Source of the DNA: Streptomyces genisteinicus
GTDB lineage: Bacteria > Actinomycetota > Actinomycetes > Streptomycetales > Streptomycetaceae
NCBI RefSeq assembly: GCF_014489615.1
Contig: NZ_CP060825.1
Span: 4,970,501-5,034,500 of the forward strand
Direction of reading: 5' to 3'
Length of the DNA: 64,000 bases
The notes under the pieces were generated by a model. The model had not been told where the DNA came from. It worked only from the letters and a program-made list of their open reading frames with translations, and searched no databases. Positions 58,477-64,000 of this stretch are shown here, one piece after another (within the stretch, counting starts at the first letter, position 1; every line of letters begins with the position of its first letter). Position numbers and translations under genes: made by a program.

Positions 58477-58905
58477 TCAGTGCTCCGCCGCGGAGGTGAC
58501 GAGTTCGGTCAGCACGCCGTGGCAGTCCTTGGGGTGCAGGAAGGTGATCCGGGAGCCCATGGAGCCGGTGCGCGGCTCGTCGTACAGGACCCGCACACCC
58601 TTCTCCCGGATGTCCGCGGCGTCCCCGTCCACGTCCTCGGTGCCGAAGGCGATGTGGTGGACGCCCTCGCCGTTCTTGGCCAGCCACTTGCCCACCGCGG
58701 AGTCCTCCCGGGTCGGCTCCAGGAGCTGGAGGTAGGAGGCACCGCCGTCGGAGGTCCCGTTGATCCGGAGCATGGCCTCGCGGACGCCCTGCTCCTCGTT
58801 GACCTCGGAGTGGTACACCTCGAAGCCGTACGTCGCCCGGTAGAACTCCACGGTCTTGTCGAGGTCGAAACAGGCGATCCCGATGTGGTCGATACGCGTC
58901 AGCAT
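58477..58905 (-). CDS. mce: Methylmalonyl-CoA epimerase
   Basis: A 142-residue vicinal-oxygen-chelate enzyme interconverting (R)- and (S)-methylmalonyl-CoA. The two beta-alpha-beta modules carry the metal ligands: His in RIDHIGIACFDLD near the N-terminus, His in EGVHHIAFG near 85, and Glu in GVLTELVTS near the C-terminus. ATG 58905 is the start. The divergent thiolase and MeaB genes belong to the same acyl-CoA context, supplying methylmalonyl-CoA to the mutase or to polyketide synthesis. Confidence 0.95.
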   Translation of the reverse strand: MLTRIDHIGIACFDLDKTVEFYRATYGFEVYHSEVNEEQGVREAMLRINGTSDGGASYLQLLEPTREDSAVGKWLAKNGEGVHHIAFGTEDVDGDAADIREKGVRVLYDEPRTGSMGSRITFLHPKDCHGVLTELVTSAAEH

Positions 58906-59048
58906 TCCCCAAGTGCAGCGCCCGGTGGCCGGTTACGCAACGTGCGCGCCGTCACACCCGCGGGCCGGTGACCCGGATGAGCCCCGCTCAGTACATTTGA
59001 GTAAACCCTCGTTCACTCCTCAGCTGCGGCTGAAAGGGGATCGTGCAC

Positions 59049-60251
59049 ATGTCTGAAACGACCGGTAACACCTCCGTGATCGTCGCGGGCGCCCGTACGC
59101 CCATGGGCCGCCTGCTCGGCTCGCTGAAGTCGTTCTCCGGGGCCGACCTCGGCGGCTTCGCGATCAAGGCCGCGCTCGACCGGGCGGGCATCGGCGGCGA
59201 CCAGGTGCAGTACGTGATCATGGGCCAGGTGCTCCAGGCCGGGGCCGGGCAGATCCCGGCGCGCCAGGCCGCGGTCAAGGCCGGCATCCCGATGAACGTC
59301 CCCGCCCTCACCATCAACAAGGTGTGCCTCTCGGGCCTCGACGCCATCGCGCTCGCGGACCAGCTCATCCGCGCCGGCGAGTTCGACGTGGTCGTGGCCG
59401 GCGGTCAGGAGTCCATGACCAACGCGCCGCACCTGCTGCCGAAGTCCCGCGAGGGATACAAGTACGGTGCGATCGAGATGCTCGACGCCATGGCCCACGA
59501 CGGTCTCACCGACTCCTTCGAGGGCGTCGCCATGGGCGAGTCCACCGAGAAGCACAACACCCGCCTGGGCATCCCGCGCGAGGTCCAGGACGAGATCGCG
59601 GCCCTCTCCCACCAGCGGGCCGCCGCCGCCCAGAAGAACGGGATCTTCGAGGCCGAGATCACCCCGGTCGAGATCCCGCAGCGCAAGGGCGACCCGGTCC
59701 TCTTCTCCCAGGACGAGGGCATCCGCGCGGAGACCACCGCCGAGTCGCTGGGCAGGCTGCGTCCCGCCTTCGCCAAGGACGGCACCATCACCGCCGGCAC
59801 CTCCTCGCAGATCTCCGACGGCGCCGCCGCCGTGGTCGTGATGAGCAAGGCCAAGGCCGAGGAGCTCGGCCTGGAGTGGATCGCCGAGATCGGCGCCCAC
59901 GGCAACGTCGCGGGCCCGGACAACTCGCTCCAGTCGCAGCCGTCCAACGCCATCGCGCACGCCCTGAAGAAGGAGGGGCTCCAGGTCGGCGACCTGGACC
60001 TCATCGAGATCAACGAGGCGTTCGCCGCGGTCGCCCACCAGTCGATGAAGGACCTCGGCGTCACCCCGGAGAAGGTGAACGTGAACGGCGGCGCCATCGC
60101 CCTCGGCCACCCCATCGGCATGTCCGGCGCCCGTGTCGTCCTCCACCTGGCGCTGGAACTGGGGCGCCGCGGCGGAGGCGTCGGCGCGGCCGCGCTGTGC
60201 GGCGGCGGCGGTCAGGGCGACGCGCTGATCGTGCGCGTCCCGGCCAAGTAA
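59049..60251 (+). CDS. Acetyl-CoA C-acetyltransferase (thiolase)
   Basis: A 400-residue thiolase condensing or cleaving acetoacetyl-CoA. The nucleophilic Cys is C93 in TINKVCLSGLDAI; GGQESMTNAPHLLP follows. The His is in NVNGGAIALGHPIGMSGAR and the second Cys in AALCGGGGQGDALIV. The ATG at 59049 is spaced correctly from AAAGGGGA; an in-frame GTG at 59043 is too close. meaB follows after 29 bases. With the 3-hydroxybutyryl-CoA dehydrogenase at 41.7 kb it could make C4 acyl-CoA. Confidence 0.95.
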   Translation: MSETTGNTSVIVAGARTPMGRLLGSLKSFSGADLGGFAIKAALDRAGIGGDQVQYVIMGQVLQAGAGQIPARQAAVKAGIPMNVPALTINKVCLSGLDAIALADQLIRAGEFDVVVAGGQESMTNAPHLLPKSREGYKYGAIEMLDAMAHDGLTDSFEGVAMGESTEKHNTRLGIPREVQDEIAALSHQRAAAAQKNGIFEAEITPVEIPQRKGDPVLFSQDEGIRAETTAESLGRLRPAFAKDGTITAGTSSQISDGAAAVVVMSKAKAEELGLEWIAEIGAHGNVAGPDNSLQSQPSNAIAHALKKEGLQVGDLDLIEINEAFAAVAHQSMKDLGVTPEKVNVNGGAIALGHPIGMSGARVVLHLALELGRRGGGVGAAALCGGGGQGDALIVRVPAK

Positions 60252-60280
60252 GTACCGGCGAGTCAAGGAGCGATTGCGTC

Positions 60281-61237
60281 ATGGTGGACGTCCCCCAGTT
60301 GGTGGCCCAGGCGAGAGAGGGCAGGCCGCGGGCCGTGGCCCGGCTGATCTCCCTTGTCGAGGGGGCGTCCCCGCAGCTGCGGGAGGTGATGGCGGCGCTG
60401 GCGCCACTGACCGGCGGCGCGTACGTCGTCGGTCTGACCGGGTCGCCCGGCGTCGGCAAGTCCACCTCCACCTCGGCGCTCGTCACGGCCTACCGCCGGG
60501 CCGGCAAGCGGGTCGGCGTGCTCGCCGTCGACCCGTCGTCGCCGTTCTCCGGCGGGGCGCTGCTCGGCGACCGGGTCCGGATGTCGGACCACGCGTCCGA
60601 CCCGGGCGTCTACATCCGCTCCATGGCCACGCGAGGCCACCTCGGCGGCCTCGCGTGGGCCGCGCCCCAGGCGATCCGGGTGCTGGACGCCGCCGGATGC
60701 GACGTGGTGATCGTCGAGACGGTCGGCGTGGGGCAGTCGGAGGTGGAGATCGCCTCCCAGGCCGACACCTCCGTGGTGCTGCTCGCGCCCGGCATGGGGG
60801 ACGGCATCCAGGCCGCCAAGGCGGGCATCCTGGAGATCGGCGACGTCTACGTCGTCAACAAGGCCGACCGCGACGGTGCGGACGCGACGGCCCGCGAGCT
60901 CAACCACATGCTGGGCCTCGGCGAGGCCCGCGGGCCGGGGGACTGGCGCCCGCCGATCGTCAAGACGGTCGCCGCGCGGGGCGAGGGAGTGGACGAGGTC
61001 GTCGAGGCGCTGGAGAAGCACCGCGCCTGGATGGAGGAGCACGGTGTCCTCGCCGAGCGCCGGGTCCGCCGGGCGGCCACGGAGGTCGAGACCATCGCCG
61101 TCACCGCGCTGCGCGAACGCATCGGCGACCTCCACGGGGACCAGAGGCTGGGGTCGCTGGCGGGGCGGATCGTGGCGGGGGAACTCGACCCGTACCGGGC
61201 TGCGGACGAACTCGTCGCGGGGCTGACGTCCTCCTGA
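60281..61237 (+). CDS. meaB: Methylmalonyl-CoA mutase-associated GTPase MeaB
   Basis: A 318-residue G3E-family GTPase that gates and protects adenosylcobalamin in methylmalonyl-CoA mutase. Walker A is GSPGVGKST at 54-62. Also seen are the magnesium-binding VDPSSPFSGGALLGDR, the switch IVETVGVGQSEVE, and NKADRDGAD for guanine recognition. The ATG at 60281 has AAGGAG 11 bases upstream. It is co-transcribed with the thiolase. The mutase itself is not in the window. Confidence 0.95.
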   Translation: MVDVPQLVAQAREGRPRAVARLISLVEGASPQLREVMAALAPLTGGAYVVGLTGSPGVGKSTSTSALVTAYRRAGKRVGVLAVDPSSPFSGGALLGDRVRMSDHASDPGVYIRSMATRGHLGGLAWAAPQAIRVLDAAGCDVVIVETVGVGQSEVEIASQADTSVVLLAPGMGDGIQAAKAGILEIGDVYVVNKADRDGADATARELNHMLGLGEARGPGDWRPPIVKTVAARGEGVDEVVEALEKHRAWMEEHGVLAERRVRRAATEVETIAVTALRERIGDLHGDQRLGSLAGRIVAGELDPYRAADELVAGLTSS

Positions 61238-61647
61238 CGGGGGGTGCCGCGGGGGCGCGGGGGCGGGGTTTCGCGGGGCGGGGCTCGGTGCGTGTGCTCC
61301 TGCGGGTGGGGGTTTGCGGGGGCGCTGCCCCCGAGCCCCCGCGCCTCGATCGCCGGCGGGGCTGATGTCGGCGGCGTTCGAGGACACCGGGCGGAGCGAG
61401 GTGGCCCGGGGCCGGGGCCCGCACGCGTGGTCTCGCGGGCGCGAGGTCTCCCGGGGCGCGTGCCCCGGGGTCTGCGTTCCCGTGGGCGGCAAGTCTTCGC
61501 GGGGGCGCTGCCCCCGAGCCCCCGCGCCTCGATCGCCGGCGGGGCTGATGTCGGCGGCGTTCGAGGACACCGGGCGGAGCGAGGTGGCCCGGTTGCCGGG
61601 GCCCGCGCGCGCGGTCTTGCGGAGCGGGGTGCTCCGACAGGTGCGGG
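61238..61647. other. Convergent intergenic region with repeats
   Basis: 410 bases between meaB and the PepSY gene. It holds two identical 94-bp copies (61316-61409 and 61499-61592) and the divergent stretch between them; nothing looks coding. Confidence 0.7.
61316..61592. repeat. 94-bp direct repeat, two copies 183 bp apart
   Basis: Copies at 61316-61409 and 61499-61592 appear identical. Each starts with GCGGGGGCGCTGCCCCCGAG, which can form two competing G5/C5 hairpins, and contains CGATCGCCGGCGGGGCT, a variant of the phrase in the 162-bp repeat at 24 kb. The hairpins probably end transcription from both convergent genes. Confidence 0.9.
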
Positions 61648-62292
61648 TCAGTCGGTCGAGACCGCGGCCGTGCGGGCGTCCACGCGGAGTTCGCGGTCGT
61701 CGTGGAGTTCGATCTCCCAGTGGTCGGACCGATCCCCGTCGTCGTCGAAGTCCGCGGACGCCACCCTCGCGTCCGGATGGGCCTTGAGCACGGCGGCGAT
61801 CGCCTCGCCCGCGTCGACCTTCGCGTCGCGCAGCGCCTTGCGGTCGCCCGTGTCGTCGGAGTCGTCCGAGTCGTCGTCCTTGCCGGCGACCCGCACCGTG
61901 CCGTCGGAGGCGTCGACGGTCAGCTCGTGCTCCCGGTCGTCGCGTCCGAGGACCTCGACCTCCCAGTGCCCGTCGCCGTCGTCGTCCAGGTCGACCGACT
62001 CCACCGTGCCCGGAGTCCTCGCGAGGGCGGCGGCCGCCGCCTGCGCCGCCGTGACGCCGCCGGACGCCGCGGGGCGGTCGTCACGGCCGTCGTCCCGGTC
62101 GTCGTCGTCGCGGGCACCGTCCTGCTCGGCCCGGTCGTCGTCGCGGTCGTCGTCGCGGGCGTCACCGTCCGCCGCCGTCCCCGTGCTCGTGACCCGCGGC
62201 GCGTCGTCGTCCGACACGGCGACCGCCGTGTACGCGCCGCCGCCGACCAGTACCGCCGCCGTGAGGGTGGCGACGACCAGCTTGCGCTTCAT
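61648..62292 (-). CDS. Exported PepSY-domain protein
   Basis: A 214-residue protein with a signal peptide or single membrane helix (about 1-25, KRKLVVATLTAAVLVGGGAY), an Asp/Arg-rich low-complexity stretch (about 43-75, with runs such as DARDDDRDDDRAEQDG), and two PepSY repeats (about 80-140, TAAQAAAAALARTPG; and 150-214, DAGEAIAAVLKAHPDARV with HWEIEL). PepSY domains often regulate proteases or sensors outside the membrane. The start ATG has GGAGGAA upstream. It is divergent from a two-component system and is a likely target or accessory sensor. Confidence 0.88.
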   Translation of the reverse strand: MKRKLVVATLTAAVLVGGGAYTAVAVSDDDAPRVTSTGTAADGDARDDDRDDDRAEQDGARDDDDRDDGRDDRPAASGGVTAAQAAAAALARTPGTVESVDLDDDGDGHWEVEVLGRDDREHELTVDASDGTVRVAGKDDDSDDSDDTGDRKALRDAKVDAGEAIAAVLKAHPDARVASADFDDDGDRSDHWEIELHDDRELRVDARTAAVSTD

Positions 62293-62410
62293 GAGGGTTC
62301 CTCCCGGATCGTTCCGTCGTCGTTCTGGTGGACACTGTTGCCCCGGGCGGCTGAAGCGACCCTGAAGCCGGCTGAAGGGATCTTCAGCCGGGATTTGCGA
62401 CCCTGACCTC

Positions 62411-63076
62411 ATGAGGTTGTTGATCGTGGAGGACGAGAAGCGGCTCGCCCTGTCCCTCGCCGCCGGCCTGACCGCCGAGGGTTTCGCCGTGGATGTCGTC
62501 CACGACGGGCTGGAGGGCCTGCACCGGGCGGCGGAGGGCGTGCACGACCTGGTCGTGCTCGACATCATGCTGCCCGGGATGAACGGCTACCGCGTGTGCG
62601 CGGCCCTGCGGGCCGCCGGTCACGACATGCCGATCCTGATGCTGACCGCCAAGGACGGCGAGTACGACGAGGCCGAAGGGCTCGACACCGGCGCGGACGA
62701 CTACCTGACCAAGCCCTTCTCGTACGTGGTGCTCCTCGCGCGCATCCGGGCGCTGCTGCGGCGCCGGGGCCGGGCCGGCGGGTCGCCGGTGCTGGCCGTC
62801 GGCGACCTGCGGGTGGACACGGCGGCGCGCAGGGTGCACTGCGGCGAGGCCGAAGTGACGCTGACGACCAAGGAGTTCGCGGTGCTGGAGCAGCTCGCGC
62901 ACCGCGCGGGGGAGGTCGTCGGCAAGCCGGAGATCCTGGAGCACGTCTGGGACTTCGCCTACGAGGGCGACCCGAACATCGTCGAGGTCTATGTGAGCGC
63001 GCTGCGCCGCAAGCTCGGCGCCGGCCGTATCCAGACGGTTCGGGGCGCCGGGTACCGGCTGGTCGAGGCGTCATGA
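62411..63076 (+). CDS. OmpR/PhoB-type response regulator
   Basis: A 221-residue regulator. The receiver has the acidic VEDE at residues 6-9, the phospho-acceptor D51 in LVVLDIMLPGMNG, and Lys in YLTKPFSYVVL. The C-terminal winged helix includes LTTKEFAVLEQLAHRAGEVV, and VEVYVSALRRKLG with VRGAGYRL. Its stop overlaps the kinase start as ATGA (63073-63076). The 118-base gap to the divergent PepSY gene probably carries both promoters and the operator. Confidence 0.95.
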   Translation: MRLLIVEDEKRLALSLAAGLTAEGFAVDVVHDGLEGLHRAAEGVHDLVVLDIMLPGMNGYRVCAALRAAGHDMPILMLTAKDGEYDEAEGLDTGADDYLTKPFSYVVLLARIRALLRRRGRAGGSPVLAVGDLRVDTAARRVHCGEAEVTLTTKEFAVLEQLAHRAGEVVGKPEILEHVWDFAYEGDPNIVEVYVSALRRKLGAGRIQTVRGAGYRLVEAS

Positions 63077-64000
63077 GGTCGGTACGGGCCAAGGCGGCCG
63101 CGGGCGCCACCGTGGTCGTCGCGGTGGCGCTGATCGCGGCGGGCGCGGCGGTGCTGCTCGCGCTGCGGTCCAGCCTCATCGACCGCACGGACCTGGAGGC
63201 CGAGGTCGTCGCCCGGGACGTCGCGGCGCAGCTGGCGACCGATGTGCCGCCCGGCCGGCTGGAACTCCCGGACGACGAGCGGCGGCCCGTGCAGGTGGTG
63301 GCCGAGGACGGACGCGTCGTGGCCGTCAGCGATCAGCTGGAGGCGATCTCGGGGACGTCCAGCACCGAGGTGGAGCCGGGTCCGCCGCCCGGCGGGAGCG
63401 CCGGTGACGAGGACGACGATGACGACGACGACCCGGCGCGCGGCGAGGTCTCGGGCGACGGGCCGCGCTTCTCGTCGGGGGCCGCGACGGTCGACGGGGA
63501 CCGGGCCGACTACCGGTTCGCCTCCGTGGAGGTGACGTCCGGGGAGCGGCAGACGTACACGGTGCACGCCGGAGCCCCGCTGGCCACCGAGCAGGACGCG
63601 GTCGGCACGGTCCGGGACGCGATGCTCGTGGGCCTGCCGGTGCTGCTCGCGGTCGTCGGCTCGGTCACCTGGCTGGTCACCCGCCGGGCGCTGCGGCCGG
63701 TGGAGGGCATCCGCAGCGAGATGGCGGCGATCACCGCCTCCGAGGACCTCTCGCGCCGGGTGCCGGAACCGGCGTCGCGGGACGAGGTCGCCCGGCTGGC
63801 CCGGACGACCAACGAGACGCTGGCCGCCCTGGAGGCGTCGGTGGAGCGGCAGCGGCGGTTCGTGGCCGACGCGTCGCACGAACTGCGCAGCCCGATCGCG
63901 TCCCTGCGCACCCAGCTGGAGGTGGGCGCGGCCCACCCCGAGCTGCTGGACGTGCCGGGAGCGGTGGAGGACACCGTACGGCTCCAGCAGCTGGCCGCCG
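63073..64000 (+). CDS. Sensor histidine kinase, partial (cut by window edge)
   Basis: The first 309 residues of a membrane kinase; the ATPase domain lies beyond the window. Helix one spans about 12-32. The extracytoplasmic sensor (about 33-183) contains an acidic run DEDDDDDDD at 112-120. Helix two spans about 184-203, followed by HAMP (about 203-256). The HisKA phospho-acceptor is H269 in FVADASHELRSPIASL. The ATG overlaps the regulator stop as ATGA. With the divergent PepSY protein this is a familiar three-gene arrangement. Confidence 0.93.
   Translation, partial: MRSVRAKAAAGATVVVAVALIAAGAAVLLALRSSLIDRTDLEAEVVARDVAAQLATDVPPGRLELPDDERRPVQVVAEDGRVVAVSDQLEAISGTSSTEVEPGPPPGGSAGDEDDDDDDDPARGEVSGDGPRFSSGAATVDGDRADYRFASVEVTSGERQTYTVHAGAPLATEQDAVGTVRDAMLVGLPVLLAVVGSVTWLVTRRALRPVEGIRSEMAAITASEDLSRRVPEPASRDEVARLARTTNETLAALEASVERQRRFVADASHELRSPIASLRTQLEVGAAHPELLDVPGAVEDTVRLQQLAA

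Noticed and set aside
54762..58499. Plus-strand open frame of about 1245 codons opposite scy
   Set aside because: It is the antisense of Ala/Glu/Arg repeats; its translation is Leu/Gly/Arg/Pro repeats with no motif, and scy is a recognised gene.

Overview
The window is high-GC actinobacterial DNA, almost certainly a Streptomyces chromosome. Genes use G/C-ending codons and GTG or TTG starts with purine-rich ribosome binding sites. The gene content includes Scy and FilP polarity proteins, a NucS mismatch endonuclease, the epsilon subunit of acyl-CoA carboxylase, an in-frame TTA codon and a secreted chitinase behind DasR-type operators. From about 8.9 kb rightwards the order matches, from memory, the conserved core locus of S. 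coelicolor near SCO5351-SCO5404. No database search was possible.

Layout. (1) 1-8.9 kb is largely accessory: a 24-codon ribosomal protein bL37 gene, an acyl-CoA carboxylase beta/epsilon pair with a DUF5988 gene, a divergent 935-residue LuxR-type (LAL) regulator, an unknown gene with a TTA codon, a PIN/ribbon-helix-helix toxin-antitoxin pair, and a frameshifted tyrosine-recombinase remnant beside tRNA-Arg(CCG). (2) 9.2-16.3 kb: a receiver-only regulator, the ArgS relic NrtL, then lysA-hom-thrC-thrB (lysine, homoserine and threonine synthesis). (3) 16.3-24 kb: rho, an LCP cell-wall ligase, rpmE with a SigR-type promoter, prfA-prmC, the t6A enzyme TsaC/Sua5, and a phosphatase-like protein whose catalytic Cys is Ser. 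(4) 24-27.2 kb: a 162-bp tandem repeat, an SHMT-like PLP enzyme with altered active-site tyrosines, and a WecA-type sugar-phosphate transferase. (5) 27.3-36 kb: the F-type ATP synthase operon atpIBEFHAGDC followed by a DUF2550 gene.

(6) 36-42.6 kb: chitinase (CBM2-FnIII-GH18), a DesK/NarL-type two-component pair, a membrane protein, a cobalamin adenosyltransferase and a 3-hydroxyacyl-CoA dehydrogenase. (7) 42.7-49.1 kb: a STAS protein next to a large membrane-anchored P-loop ATPase, NucS, an SCO5389-family protein, a luciferase-like oxidoreductase and a small Cys/His protein. (8) 49.1-58.3 kb, minus strand: scy, filP and two ATPase/permease ABC modules. (9) 58.5-61.2 kb: methylmalonyl-CoA epimerase, thiolase and the mutase chaperone MeaB, forming a C4 acyl-CoA/methylmalonyl-CoA neighbourhood. 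(10) 61.3-64 kb: a 94-bp repeat, a PepSY protein, and an OmpR-type regulator with a sensor kinase cut by the window edge.

Most genes are housekeeping. The observations best worth a second look are the catalytically altered PTP-like and SHMT-like proteins, the integrase scar at tRNA-Arg, the 24-aa ribosomal gene, the competing hairpins inside the atp operon, the STAS/ATPase pair, and the base-composition mosaic in the carboxylase beta gene. I did not find a clear undescribed multi-gene system, CRISPR array, rRNA or intact transposon.
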